Positions 24,357 through 34,400 of a stretch of 64,000 nt of DNA are shown here, piece after piece. Under the pieces are notes generated by a model, which worked only from the letters and a program-made list of their open reading frames with translations, did no database searches and had not been told where the DNA came from. This stretch comes from DMER64 sp049652385 (lineage in GTDB: Bacteria; Bacteroidota; Bacteroidia; Bacteroidales; UBA932): assembly GCA_049652385.1 (NCBI GenBank), contig JBASDX010000008.1, forward strand, positions 372,001 to 436,000, given 5' to 3'. Position 1 is the stretch's first letter, and the number at the start of each line of letters is the position of its first letter. A program made the position numbers and the translations under genes.

Positions 24357-25676
24357 TTAGAGTTTAACAAACTCAACCCTTCTGTTCTGGGCTTTGCCTT
24401 CGGGCGTGTTGTTATCGGTCATCGGTTTGCTTTCGCCCCAGCCTTTGCTGGTGAGCCTGTCGGCTGATATGCCGAGTTTAATAAGCTCATTACGTACGGC
24501 TGCTGCGCGTTTTTCCGAGAGGGTTTGATTGAAGTCATCGCTGCCGTCGCTGTCGGTGTGTCCTTCCACGCTGAAACGCCAGTCGGGGTTGTCTTGCATC
24601 ATTTTCACCACATAATTAAGGGTTCCTGCACTTTCAGGCTTAAGAGTGGCTTTGTTTACATCGAATTTAATCCCTGTGGTAACAAACTTGCCGTCAGTAA
24701 GCACCTTATCATACAATGGTACAGCACCTTTGGCTATGCGTACGTTTTTAATAAACACATTGCCATCCTTTCTGGCTTGATTATACCCGATTGTTATACC
24801 GGTAGGATTCTCTGTAATATTGGGAATGTTCAGCAGGCGTGTGTCGTTCATATAGACTTTCATTGCCCTTTGGTTAAATGAAATAGCTATATGTCGCCAG
24901 TGCGAATTTTCCATGTCTCTGTTGGAATGTTTTGTGTTATCCAGCTGTTTGCTGATGTCCGTATGACCGTATTTTGCACTGTTTACATTAAGCCACAAGA
25001 AACAATCCTTCGGTCTTTTCTGCAATTTATTTTTGGCGTCGTAAAAATAGAGCCAATAGTTGCCGGTTTTCCCTTTTTCAAAATAGGCATCAAATTCTAC
25101 GGTAAATTCATCGGGCAGATAATCGGCAGAAGTTTCCTTTAATAAAGGAACAATTCCGTTTGGGAAATTCCCCGTCTGTAGAAAATAAATAACATTTTCG
25201 CCGTTAAAATTGGCATTTTCTATCGTTCCGCTTACTAAATCCCATTTGCTTGGGAATTCGCCGTTTTGTTCGCCTTCCTGATTGTCTTCAAAAATTATTT
25301 CTGTGCCGGGCACAAAATCGTATTTTGACCATGTGAGCACAGATTGCTGCTGCTGCTGCTGTTGCTGTTGCTGCTGTTGCTGCTGTTGCTGCTGTTGGAC
25401 GTTGGTTGGTTCTTCTTTGACAGTTTTCTCAACTTTGTTACCGGACGTCGCTTTTGCGTCTTTTTCATCGCCTTTGAACGCGTTATCTATACTTTCTTCG
25501 GCTTTGTCAAAGGCTTTGTCAATACCTTTATTGATCCTTTTTTCGGTGCGTTGTTCTGCTTCGCGTTCAATTTTTTGTTTGGCTTTCTTTGCCATTTTCT
25601 CCAAGAACTGTGCATTTGCAGTTACTGTAAAGGATAAACAGACAACGCATGCCAGGAATAATCTTATCATTTTCAT
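24357..25676 (-). CDS. OmpA-family protein with polyglutamine tract
   Basis: 439-aa envelope protein. Signal peptide 1-22 (ending ANAQ); residues 25-100 are a charged helical stretch (KKAKQKIEREAEQRTEKRI), followed by 18 consecutive Gln. Residues 120-310 look like a LamG/concanavalin-type beta-sandwich (GNYWLYFYDAKNKL, MKVYMNDTRLLNIPN). The C-terminal 120 residues are an OmpA peptidoglycan-binding domain: FDVNKATLKPES, then VEGHTDSDGSDDFNQTLSEKR and RRVEFVKL. It likely ties the outer membrane to the wall. ATG 25676 is chosen over an upstream start because it begins the signal peptide. Confidence 0.85.
   Translation of the reverse strand: MKMIRLFLACVVCLSFTVTANAQFLEKMAKKAKQKIEREAEQRTEKRINKGIDKAFDKAEESIDNAFKGDEKDAKATSGNKVEKTVKEEPTNVQQQQQQQQQQQQQQQQQQSVLTWSKYDFVPGTEIIFEDNQEGEQNGEFPSKWDLVSGTIENANFNGENVIYFLQTGNFPNGIVPLLKETSADYLPDEFTVEFDAYFEKGKTGNYWLYFYDAKNKLQKRPKDCFLWLNVNSAKYGHTDISKQLDNTKHSNRDMENSHWRHIAISFNQRAMKVYMNDTRLLNIPNITENPTGITIGYNQARKDGNVFIKNVRIAKGAVPLYDKVLTDGKFVTTGIKFDVNKATLKPESAGTLNYVVKMMQDNPDWRFSVEGHTDSDGSDDFNQTLSEKRAAAVRNELIKLGISADRLTSKGWGESKPMTDNNTPEGKAQNRRVEFVKL
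25344..25397 (-). repeat. (CAG/CAA)18 trinucleotide repeat
   Basis: 54 bp of uninterrupted Gln codons (CAG with interspersed CAA) within the OmpA-family gene. Five consecutive CAG lie near the 3' side of the gene's tract; the remainder alternates. Length change in steps of 3 would keep the frame. Confidence 0.9.
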
Positions 25677-25752
25677 ACTAATAAAAAAATTTTCGCAAAG
25701 GAACATTATATAAAAAGAATGAATATGTAAAAAGGCGACAAAAGACCACTTG

Positions 25753-26556
25753 TTAGGATTCGAAGAATAGGGTAGAGAAACTATTTTTCAGTAGTAGATA
25801 TTGCTTTGGCGTTACACCTGAAAAACGGGTAAAATCTTTGGTAAAATGAGCGAAGTCATAGTAGAAACCGCTGAGTTGCATCTCGTGCCATTTCATTTCA
25901 GGATTGTTGTACAGCAGTTTCATGATGTATTTATGGCGTAGTATTTGGCAATACAATTTTGGAGGAACTCCGATTACTTCATGGAAATAGCGCTGCAACG
26001 AACGAACAGAAACGTTATTATCCAAAAAATCAGTACATTTTATCAACCCGTTTTCGGCTTCTATTTTGTCTGCGAGCCTATCAAAATAGGGTAGTGTTTT
26101 TATTTTTTTGTTTTGAAACGTAAGTAACAGGGTTTCTATTGCGTTAATTCCGTTTTCTATTCCGTCATTTTTAAGTATTTGAGAAATACGGTTAACATTT
26201 TCCTGGCCAAAGAAGAGTCGGCTCTCCATTCCGCTGTTCATAAAGCCGTAAGGTGAAATGCCGAGGAGGTTATACAGCCCGTAGGGTGTAAAGTTTACAC
26301 TTAACATCTTCGTGGTGCGAGAAGGATACAGCAGGATATGACGGCTGCATTGTCCTATAAACAGCGATTGGCTGGTAAAATGAATGTCTTGGTAAAAATT
26401 TGTACTACTGCCAAAATGAAATTGCAGCACGGGGAAACCGACGGGCGGTACTCTGAGTGCCCTATTTTCCTGCTGCCAGGAACTAAAATCCAACACATAA
26501 TAGTGCTTGATGTACGGAGCAAGTTGCGGGTGTGGCAGTAATAATTGAGCTTTCAT
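25753..26556 (-). CDS. AraC-family transcriptional regulator
   Basis: 267-aa regulator. The N-terminal 150 residues resemble the DUF6597 sensor domain of Bacteroidota AraC proteins (LLPHPQLAPYIKHYYVLD near the start; SVNFTPYGLYNLLGI around residue 90). The C-terminal HTH begins near 175: NNVSVRSLQRYFHEVIGVPPKLYCQILRH and then FYYDFAHFTKDFTRFSGVTPKQY, the second helix-turn-helix and AraC signature. Signal and target are unknown. It lies between the OmpA-family gene and the XRE gene, each on its own promoter region. Confidence 0.85.
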   Translation of the reverse strand: MKAQLLLPHPQLAPYIKHYYVLDFSSWQQENRALRVPPVGFPVLQFHFGSSTNFYQDIHFTSQSLFIGQCSRHILLYPSRTTKMLSVNFTPYGLYNLLGISPYGFMNSGMESRLFFGQENVNRISQILKNDGIENGINAIETLLLTFQNKKIKTLPYFDRLADKIEAENGLIKCTDFLDNNVSVRSLQRYFHEVIGVPPKLYCQILRHKYIMKLLYNNPEMKWHEMQLSGFYYDFAHFTKDFTRFSGVTPKQYLLLKNSFSTLFFES

Positions 26557-26707
26557 AATTATAATGGTACCCTAACATCAAAAATAGTAATAAACTGATT
26601 CAAAACTGCATCCGGATTTGCCAAAATACTTATTGATGTCAGGTAAATGTCGGGTAAAAGTAGTATGATTATAACATAAGAATTACGATTTTTGTAAAAA
26701 AGGAGTT

Positions 26708-27244
26708 ATGACTATAGGACAATTTATAAGAGAGACAAGACTGAAAAGAGGTATGACGCAAGAAGAACTGGCCGCTAAAACTGATATCAGCGTCAGAACC
26801 ATCCAACGCATTGAGAACGGAGAAGTCGATCCAAGGACATTTACGTTACATACTTTAGCATCTGCTTTGGACATCGATTATGAAGAATTTTTAAAATATG
26901 GCAAGGACGAATCTACACTTGAACAATCCCGAAAGAACATTATTTGGCTGGCTTTATTACATGTAAGCGGTTTATTTATCTTTCTGATACCTCCGATAAT
27001 AATTTGGGTATGGCAAAAGGACAAGGTTCCAAATATTAGAGAACATGCAATTGATGTTGTTAATTTTCAATTAAGTATGTTGATATACCTTATTCCTTCC
27101 GGCTTATTGACAATGGTAGTAATAGGACTTCCAATTGTTATCTTGTTAGGTGTTTTCAGTACAACAGTAATTCTAATAAATACTATTAAAGTTATTAACC
27201 ATCAACACTACAAGTACCCATTGACAATAAAAATATTAAAATGA
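26708..27244 (+). CDS. XRE-type HTH regulator with membrane domain
   Basis: 178-aa protein that combines a Cro/CI-type HTH (residues 1-60: LKRGMTQEELAAKTDISVRT and QRIENGEVDPRTFTLHTLA) with a DUF4870-like membrane domain of about three helices (70-170). It is therefore probably a membrane-tethered regulator. Unusually for this region an AGGAG motif lies 3 nt before the ATG. The stop overlaps the start of the CPBP gene by ATGA, so the two are made together. A sensor-protease relationship is inferred from the pairing. Confidence 0.83.
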   Translation: MTIGQFIRETRLKRGMTQEELAAKTDISVRTIQRIENGEVDPRTFTLHTLASALDIDYEEFLKYGKDESTLEQSRKNIIWLALLHVSGLFIFLIPPIIIWVWQKDKVPNIREHAIDVVNFQLSMLIYLIPSGLLTMVVIGLPIVILLGVFSTTVILINTIKVINHQHYKYPLTIKILK

Positions 27245-27915
27245 GAAGATTGAAAGTATACGCAAAGACTTTTGCCTTCTTACTAATCGCAGAAATTATT
27301 TCTATACTTCTTGTGATTCTCATGTGGCAATTCCCCGGTTTAAAATTTTTAAATCCGATTAACCAAATTACATTATTGGGGCCGGCATTAGCCGCTTTTT
27401 TAATGACTTTTTTGAGTAAAAACAAATCGTTACGGAATTTAAGATTTAGCAGAATAAATATCCATGTCTTATATGTGATTCTGATTTATCTTCTATATGT
27501 AGCTATTGTGGCCATAATACAAATACTATTGGGGAATATTAGTTTTCATATAGGGTCAAATGTTTTTGAGATTTATGGGGAGGCGGTTGGTTTTAAAAGT
27601 TTTATCATTAAAGCAGGACTGCTGACCATACTTTTTTCCGGATTTGGCGAAGAAATTGGTTGGAGAGGTTATTTGTTTGACGAATTGAAGGGACTGCCTT
27701 ATTTAGAAATGACAATTTTGTTGAATGTGATTTGGGCTTTGTGGCATTTACCTATGTTTTTCTTCGGAATGGGTCACGGCAATGTATTTGTCAGTTTTAC
27801 CTTATTTGTCATTATGTGCATTGAGTTTGGGATTATCCTGAATTATATCCGGATGAAAACCAACTCTGTTTTTGGTGCCATATTGGTTCATCCAATAGCT
27901 AATATCAGTGGATAG
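27241..27915 (+). CDS. CPBP-family intramembrane metalloprotease
   Basis: 224-aa membrane protein of the CPBP/Abi (type II CAAX prenyl endopeptidase-like) family. The catalytic motifs are present: GFGEEIGWRGYL (EExxxR) and, 37 residues on, IWALWHLPMFF, and a late HPIANIS. The stop TAG at 27913-27915 is probably premature: the same frame continues to 28065 with a hydrophobic, family-like tail. The gene starts in an ATGA overlap with the XRE regulator. CPBP proteins are linked to bacteriocin self-immunity and prenyl-protein processing; which applies is unknown. Confidence 0.82.
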   Translation: MRRLKVYAKTFAFLLIAEIISILLVILMWQFPGLKFLNPINQITLLGPALAAFLMTFLSKNKSLRNLRFSRINIHVLYVILIYLLYVAIVAIIQILLGNISFHIGSNVFEIYGEAVGFKSFIIKAGLLTILFSGFGEEIGWRGYLFDELKGLPYLEMTILLNVIWALWHLPMFFFGMGHGNVFVSFTLFVIMCIEFGIILNYIRMKTNSVFGAILVHPIANISG

Positions 27916-28065
27916 ATACTTATGGGATTTACTAAGATAGAAAATGAATTTTGGGCTGCCCATCCGAATATTATAGCCATAATAATACTCATCCCTTTTG
28001 CTTTTTATTATTACCGGAAAGGACGAACTATCTATTATAATTTAAGTAACGACGCACTACCTTGA
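27916..28065 (+). pseudogene. in-frame continuation of CPBP gene after TAG
   Basis: The frame after the TAG reads on without another stop for 49 codons, containing a methionine, NEFWAAHPNIIAIIILIPFAF and a positive YYYRKGRTIYY end. This looks like the last helix of CPBP proteins. TGG to TAG at the CPBP stop (Trp after NISG) would explain the break. A separate 47-aa peptide from ATG 27922 is the alternative. Confidence 0.5.
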
Positions 28066-28076
28066 AGGTAAAATGC

Positions 28077-28805
28077 CTAAAACGCATTAACATACACGCA
28101 TTTATTTATCTCTTCAAACATCTGCTCTGTTTTTGCTTTGTCTTTATAGTTGATGATTGTCTTGGTCTTATTGATTGTAGTAATGATCAAGTACGGGGCG
28201 TTGTCAGAATGGATAAGTAGCCGTGTCTTCCCAAATGTATCCAGGTCAAAGAATCCTTTTTTAACGGCTCCGGAGCTGAAGCCGTTGGTGCGCGTTTTAA
28301 TGGCTGGAATGGTGTCCGACAGTTCAATGCTTTCAATTTCAGAAACAGGCAGTATAAATCCGTACATCCCGGTAAATTTGATATGACCGTTGGTGATTAG
28401 TGCTTTTGATGGAATGTATCCATACGTCATGAGTCCGACTACTAAAGCCATTACAACTCCAAGAATAAAATAAATGAATCTTGTTTTTTTGGTATTGGTC
28501 TTATTATGATCAAATCTTTGTGCATATATCAGCATAATGATCATGCCAATGATGGTGGCAATCAGTATCATTGAATTAGCTATTGCGCTGCATCCAAGCC
28601 ATTTGAAGACATAATATCCGGTAATAATTGACAATCCAATAATGATAAAACTGTTTCGCATAAATGTTGATAGCCCTTCAATATCAACATGTTTCTTCTT
28701 GTCTTCAGACATCGTGTTGTATCCGGCTATCAGATTGGGGAAAGATTTAATGAGAAACCCCACGCCAATCATAAAGATTCCTGTGATTATATGAATGATA
28801 CCCAT
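28077..28805 (-). CDS. DUF3784-like membrane protein with PH-like domain
   Basis: 242-aa membrane protein. The N-terminus GFLIKSFPNLIAGYNTMSEDKKKHVDIEGL is the DUF3784 signature, placed between helices 1 and 2. Helices 2-4 follow, and residues about 145-240 are a beta-rich soluble domain like bacterial PH domains (SIELSDTIPAIKTRTNGFSSG). Function unknown. ATG 28805 is chosen because family members begin directly with the first helix; a GTG at 28835 would add ten residues. Convergent with the CPBP gene, 12 bp apart from its extended frame. Confidence 0.75.
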   Translation of the reverse strand: MGIIHIITGIFMIGVGFLIKSFPNLIAGYNTMSEDKKKHVDIEGLSTFMRNSFIIIGLSIITGYYVFKWLGCSAIANSMILIATIIGMIIMLIYAQRFDHNKTNTKKTRFIYFILGVVMALVVGLMTYGYIPSKALITNGHIKFTGMYGFILPVSEIESIELSDTIPAIKTRTNGFSSGAVKKGFFDLDTFGKTRLLIHSDNAPYLIITTINKTKTIINYKDKAKTEQMFEEINKCVYVNAF

Positions 28806-28907
28806 GGGCAGTCGGTTATGTTTTAAAGTTACCACTTATATCTCATATGGCAAGACGCAGTTGTAGTATCTGAAAAAAACATAACTTTACCTTGTGATGA
28901 TTTGAAG

Positions 28908-29807
28908 ATGGAACAAGACCAAAGAATAAAACAGATTCACCGTGTTACCCTTCAGGGGTCATTCATAAACTTCATACTGACAGTAGGAAAGCTTATAGCA
29001 GGGATAGTGGGCAGTAGTACGGCTATGATAGCAGACGCCATCCATTCGCTGTCGGATTTTATTACGGATGTCATTGTCCTTGTTTTTATTAAAATATCCG
29101 GTAAAGAGGAGGATGAGGATCATCATTACGGGCATGGGAAGTTTGAAACGTTTGCCACGATGCTGATCAGTTTTGCCTTGATGATCGTTGGGTTTGGCAT
29201 TTTGTATACGGGGGCGGTTAAAATAATTGATTCGTTACGTGGACAACCCATTGAAAAACCCGGGGTTATAGCTCTTTATGCGGCCCTTGTTTCCATAGTC
29301 TTCAAAGAAGGACTTTTTTGGTATACAAAAATTCAAGGGAGGAAATTGAATAGCCAAACGATGATTGCCAATGCCTGGCATCATAGGACCGATGCTTTTT
29401 CATCAATCGGTACAGCTATAGGAATTGCGGGAGCCATATTTTTAGGAGATAGTTGGCGTATACTTGATCCCATTGCAGGTGTAATGGTAAGCTTTTTTAT
29501 TTTGAAGGTAGCCTGGGATATTGCAAAACCCAGCATAAACGAACTGCTTGACAGTGCTCTTCCGGATGCAACAATACATGAGCTGGAACAGATTATCGCT
29601 CACACAAAAGGTGTTGATTATTTCCATAATCTGAAAACCAGGAAAATAGGAGCAGATATTTCAGTAGAAGTGCACATAAAAGTTGATAAAAACATGACGG
29701 TCGAGGCATCTCATCACATAGCAACCGAAATAGAAATAGCCATCAGACAACGTTTTGGAGAGCGTGCCCATGTAATCGTACACGTTGAACCGTCATGTAA
29801 CGCGTAA
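28908..29807 (+). CDS. cation diffusion facilitator (CDF) metal exporter
   Basis: 299-aa inner-membrane metal/proton antiporter, six helices plus a C-terminal cytoplasmic domain. Zinc-site signatures are HxxxD in helix 2 (DAIHSLSDFITD) and in helix 5 (WHHRTDAFSSIG). The C-terminal dimer domain holds metal-binding His residues (VEVHIKVD, SHHIATE, VIVHVEP). A His/Asp-rich loop (EEDEDHHYGHGKFE) follows helix 2. Likely exports Zn2+, Fe2+ or Mn2+. It lies just before the heavy-metal RND operon, with only 58 nt to its first gene, but that operon has its own promoter. Confidence 0.92.
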   Translation: MEQDQRIKQIHRVTLQGSFINFILTVGKLIAGIVGSSTAMIADAIHSLSDFITDVIVLVFIKISGKEEDEDHHYGHGKFETFATMLISFALMIVGFGILYTGAVKIIDSLRGQPIEKPGVIALYAALVSIVFKEGLFWYTKIQGRKLNSQTMIANAWHHRTDAFSSIGTAIGIAGAIFLGDSWRILDPIAGVMVSFFILKVAWDIAKPSINELLDSALPDATIHELEQIIAHTKGVDYFHNLKTRKIGADISVEVHIKVDKNMTVEASHHIATEIEIAIRQRFGERAHVIVHVEPSCNA

Positions 29808-29832
29808 AAATTGCGGGGTTCCAAAAAAACTT

Positions 29833-29840
29833 TACTTTTG
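29833..29840 (+). promoter_or_regulatory. promoter of heavy-metal efflux operon
   Basis: TACTTTTG, exact match to TAnnTTTG, with ATTG 19 nt upstream in the -33 position. Expected start of transcription about 20 nt before the ATG at 29866. Confidence 0.6.
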
Positions 29841-29865
29841 CAAGATGTTTCACGGAGTGTCCGTT

Positions 29866-30216
29866 ATGGTGAAAAGAAAACACATTGCCAGCGCCTTTCT
29901 TGCAGTACTATTTCTGGCGTACTACGCTAACATTTGTTTCTTTTACCACAACCACGAGGTAGATGGCGTAACGGTAGCTCACTCGCATTTTCCCACAAAT
30001 TCTTCCGGTAAGGCACATACGCATACAGAAAACGCATTGGAACTGATCGCCAAGCTTTCAGTTTTTCAGACGTTTGCCATTGTGCTTGTACTGGCGGGAT
30101 TGACGCCGTTTCTATTTCCTGCGGCCGTTATCAAAATGTGTGGAGAAAAGAAAACCATTTCTGTTATCAATCGGGGCGTCTGTCTGAGAGCCCCTCCGCT
30201 GCTGCCTGCTCTCTAG
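29866..30216 (+). CDS. His-rich small membrane protein, first gene of metal efflux operon
   Basis: 116-aa protein with an N-terminal helix (IASAFLAVLFLAYYANICFFY) and a second near residue 75 (FAIVLVLAGLTPFLF). Between them is a His-rich loop: YHNHEVDGVTVAHSHFP and KAHTHTEN, suited to bind Zn, Cu or similar in the periplasm. The ATG at 29866 is chosen because it starts 20 nt after the predicted transcription start; ATG 29845 is possible. It precedes the RND adaptor by 61 nt. The role as a metal chaperone or sensor is inferred from position and histidines. Confidence 0.72.
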   Translation: MVKRKHIASAFLAVLFLAYYANICFFYHNHEVDGVTVAHSHFPTNSSGKAHTHTENALELIAKLSVFQTFAIVLVLAGLTPFLFPAAVIKMCGEKKTISVINRGVCLRAPPLLPAL

Positions 30217-30277
30217 GCAAGGACCTTTGGGTCCCCAAAAACAGAAGTTTCACATTTAATCATTGATATATTGTACC

Positions 30278-31399
30278 ATGAATACAATACTTAAACAAAG
30301 TATAGGGGGCATCGTGTTGCTGGGTTTGGCTCTATTGGGGGTTTCCTGTAACCGCCAACAAGAAAAAGAACAGGAAGATATTGTGGTAAAAGGAGATACG
30401 GTGTACGTGGCCGAAGGTTCCGCAACGTGCTCTAAACTGGTGGCGGAAACGGTCACCTGCAGCGATTACAGTTCCGAATACAGTGTAACCGGTGTGGTTA
30501 AGCCCGTGCCGGGTACGATGGCGGAAGTGGCGCCTCCGTTTGAAGGACGTATAACGAAAGCCTCGGTGCAGCTTGGGCAGAAAATTCGGGCCGGTACGCC
30601 GGTGTTTGAAATGCACTCGGCCGATTTTTACCAGGCCGCAAAAGAGTATTTCCAGACCGCTCAAGCCAAAGAAGTAAAAGAGTCTAACGTGAAGCGCCAG
30701 CGCAACCTGGTGCAAAACGGAGTGGGTGTGTTAAGGGAACTGGAAGAAGCCGAACTGGAATATCAGATAGCCGTTACCGATTTGGAAAATGCAGCGTCTT
30801 TTTTGCGGATGTTTCATATTGAACCCGCTACACTGCAGATGGGTCAGCCGTTGAAAGTGGTCTCGCCCATAGGAGGAGAAGTAGTTGAAAATAAAGTAGT
30901 TATTGGACAGTACGTAAAAGACGAGGAAGAACCGCTGGTGGTGGTAGCCAATCTGGAACGGGTGCGTGTCGTGGCCGAGGTGAAAGAGCGGTACTTGCAG
31001 TTGATCAATTCCGACGATAAAGTGGAAATACACACCGATGCGTATCCCGAACAAGCGTTTGGAGGAACCATTTCTTACGTTGGAAAACTTCTGGACGAAG
31101 AAACGCGCTCGGTACAAGTATTTGTGGAGTGTGATAACAAAGAAGGATTGCTGCGTCCCGGGATGTTTGCCAGGGTACGTTTTATCAACCGGCCCAAACG
31201 CTCTGTAGTAGTACCGGCTACGGCCGTTCTGCAAGGCAAACAGAGTGCCTACGTGTTGGTGCGGGTGGCGGAAAGGGTATTTGTCAAAAGGCCCGTGACA
31301 GCCGTTACGGCCAATGGAAAGGAAGTGCTTATCACGGAAGGATTGGCCCCTGAAGAAGTCGTAGTCACAAAAGGCGGTATTTACTTAATTACAGATTGA
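30278..31399 (+). CDS. RND efflux periplasmic adaptor (CusB-like), lipoprotein
   Basis: 373-aa membrane fusion protein linking the RND pump to the outer-membrane factor. A lipobox LLGVS-C occurs at about residue 24. The order is standard: beta-barrel/lipoyl segment VAPPFEGRITKASVQLGQKIRAG, a helical hairpin (FQTAQAKEVKESNVKRQRNLV ... ELEEAELEY), then lipoyl half VVSPIGGEVVENKVVIGQYV and beta-barrel (LRPGMFARVRFI). It belongs to the CusB/CzcB heavy-metal branch by context. The stop overlaps the region just before the pump ATG by a 2-nt gap. Start ATG 30278 begins the signal. Confidence 0.9.
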   Translation: MNTILKQSIGGIVLLGLALLGVSCNRQQEKEQEDIVVKGDTVYVAEGSATCSKLVAETVTCSDYSSEYSVTGVVKPVPGTMAEVAPPFEGRITKASVQLGQKIRAGTPVFEMHSADFYQAAKEYFQTAQAKEVKESNVKRQRNLVQNGVGVLRELEEAELEYQIAVTDLENAASFLRMFHIEPATLQMGQPLKVVSPIGGEVVENKVVIGQYVKDEEEPLVVVANLERVRVVAEVKERYLQLINSDDKVEIHTDAYPEQAFGGTISYVGKLLDEETRSVQVFVECDNKEGLLRPGMFARVRFINRPKRSVVVPATAVLQGKQSAYVLVRVAERVFVKRPVTAVTANGKEVLITEGLAPEEVVVTKGGIYLITD

Positions 31400-31401
31400 G
31401 C

Positions 31402-34400
31402 ATGAAAAAATTCATTACCCTGCTCATTGAGCGCCGGTGGCTGATGGCTGCCGCGTTTGTGATTGTGGCTTTGTTTGGGATGTACGCTTGGTCCAATTTG
31501 TCCATAGATGCGTATCCGGACATTGCCGACGTGACGGTGCAGGTGGTGACCCAGGTACCGGGTCTGGCTGCCGAAGAAATGGAACAACAGATTACCATCC
31601 CGTTGGAAAGAGAATTGAACGGCATATCCAACCTGCACGTGATGCGCAGCAAAAACACGTTTGGGCTTTCCATCATCATGTTGGTATTTGACGATAAAGA
31701 AGACGATTACTGGGCCCGTCAACGTGTGCAGGAGCGTATCAACAACGTAGAGTTGCCTTACGGTGCGCAACCGGAATTGAACCCCTTGACCTCTCCCACA
31801 GGAGAAGTCTACAGGTATATTTTAAAAAGCGATAACCATACGTTACGGGAACTGACAGACCTGCACCATTGGGTAATCATCCCGCGTTTGCGCCAGATAA
31901 GCGGCATAGCCGATGTGAGCAACGTAGGCGGTATAACCACGCAGTTTCAGATAGAGGTTGACCCGGATAAATTGCAGGAATACGACTTGTCGTTGTCCCA
32001 GGTCATTGAAACGATTGAAGACAACAACGCCAACGCCGGCGGCAGCATGATTGTGCGCGGTGACTTGAGCTATGTGGTCCGTGGCATAGGCCTGATAAAA
32101 GACTTGAACGATTTGGGACACATAGTCATTAAGACGGTAAACGGAACGCCTGTCTTCTTAAGCGACGTGGGAGAACTCAAGTATGGAAACCTGGAGCGCA
32201 AAGGCGTTTTTGGCTATACGGAAGGCGATTACGATTGTTCAGACGGGGTAGAAGGCATTATCCAAATGCTGCGGCACGAGAACCCGTCTAAAGTGCTGAA
32301 AGAAGTACGTCAGGTAGTGGAGGAGCTGAATACGGACATTTTGCCCGATGGGGTGTATATGCACACGTTCATGGACAGGACCGATTTGGTGGACGCTACG
32401 CTGCATACGGTATCGCATACGCTGCTCTTTGGCATTGTGCTGGTAGTGGCCGTGTTGATTATTTTCCTGGGCAGCTGGCGCGGAGCCTTCATTGTGGCCG
32501 TAACCATCCCGTTGTCTATGTTGATAGCTTTTATCCTCATGTACGTAACGGATGTGCCGGCCAATCTGTTGTCGCTCGGAGCCATAGACTTTGGTATCCT
32601 GGTAGACGGGGCTATTGTGATGATGGAGACCATCCTCAAGAAACGGGAAGACGACCCGCAGGCACCGCTGGACGAGCAGACCGTTGTCCGGCGGGTGATG
32701 GAAGTGGCCAAACCCATATTCTTTGCCACGCTCATTATCATAGTGGCCTACCTGCCGCTTTTTGCTTTTGAGCGGATAGAAAAGAAACTCTTTACGCCCA
32801 TGGCTTTCACTGTGGGCTATGCGTTGCTGGGTGCTTTGGCCGTCGCCTTGCTGCTCATTCCGGGGATGGCGTTTGCCGTGTACCGCAAACCCATGAAAGT
32901 GTACCACAACAAATGGCTGGAGAAACTTTCTGCAAGCTACAAACGCCATACGGCACGCATGCTGGAGCGTCCCGGGCGGGTCTTCCTGCCGCTGGCAGTG
33001 GTGTTGGGGGCAGCCATTATCCTGAGTATCACCGTTGGGAAAGACTTTTTACCTCCGCTCGACGAAGGCGGTATTTGGGTACAGGTGCAGATACCTCCGG
33101 GGCTTTCCCTGGACAAAGCCAGGGAAATGAGTGAGGAGCTGCGGCACCACCTGGCCTCCTACGAAGAAGTGACGTACGTGATGTCGCAAACGGGCCGGGA
33201 CGATGAAGGGGCCGAGTCGTTCTCCATATCGCACGTGGAATACTCCATAGGGCTGAAGCCTTACAAACAATGGAAACGAGGCCGCCGTAAAACGGACCTG
33301 ATCAATGACATGGCCGTGTCCATCGATAAAATGCCCGGCTATACGGTAGGCTTTTCGCAGCCCATCATAGATATGGTGATGGATCAAATAGCCGGAACGC
33401 ACAGCGACCTGGCCATCAAGGTGTACGGAGAAGACCTGGATGAAACGCGGCGTATTGCCGAGGCCGTCAGGGACGTAACCGCCCGGATATCCGGAGCGGG
33501 CGACGTAATCATCGATCAGGAACCGCCGCTGCCGCAGTTGCAGATAGAAGTAGACCGGGAAAAGATGGCGCAATACGGATTGAACGTGGCCGACGTGTCG
33601 GAGCTGATTGAAGTGGCCATAGGCGGAAAAGCCATATCGCAGGTGTTCATCGGCAGTAAAGTGTACGATGTCATCTGCCGGTATCCGGAGCATTTCCGTG
33701 ACTCGCCGGAGGCAATCGGAGCGTTGATGCTGACCTCGGCAACAGGAGCCCGCATTCCGCTCTCGCAGGTGGCCGACATACGCACTACGTTGGGAGCCAG
33801 CACCATTTCCAGGGAGATGAACAAACGCCATTTGACCGTGGGCATCAACCTGCGGGGCAGGGATTTGACCTCCTTTATGAAAGAGGCCCAGGCCCGCATC
33901 GCACGGGAAATCGAATACGACCATACGGACTACCAGATCCGCTGGGACGGGCACTTTGAAAACCAAAGCCGGGCTTATGCGCGGTTGGCCGTGTTGGTAC
34001 CGTTGGCTTTGGCTGTGATGTTTTTACTGTTGTACGGAGCGTTTGGAGATTTTCGTCAGGCCGGACTGCTCATTGCCCTGCTGCCCATGTCTGTCTTTGG
34101 AGGCATGTTGGCGCTGAACCTCAGGGGCATGTCCTTTAACGTGTCTTCCGCCGTAGGATTTATTGCCTTGTTTGGCGTATCCATACAAAACGGCGTGATT
34201 ATGATATCGCATATCAACAACCTGCGAAAGAGGGGAAAGGCTTTGAAAGAAGCCGTTGCGGAAGGCGTGTCGCACCGCTTCAGGCCGGTGCTTATGACGG
34301 CCACGGTTGCTGTTTTGGGATTGTTTCCGGCCTCTGTATCTAGCGGCATAGGATCGGACGTGCAACGTCCGCTGGCTACTGTCATTGTATACGGCCTGCT

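Noticed and set aside
30221..30234. Hairpin GGACC-TTTG-GGTCC after the His-rich gene as a terminator
   Set aside because: Short, no U-run, and the operon continues into the adaptor gene.
31843..33966. Long antisense open frames (200-300 codons) inside the RND pump gene, and likewise inside the S9 peptidase, OmpA and radical SAM genes
   Set aside because: They mirror strongly coded genes, have no start signals, and their products are low in plausible folds (for example runs of Cys opposite polyglutamine).
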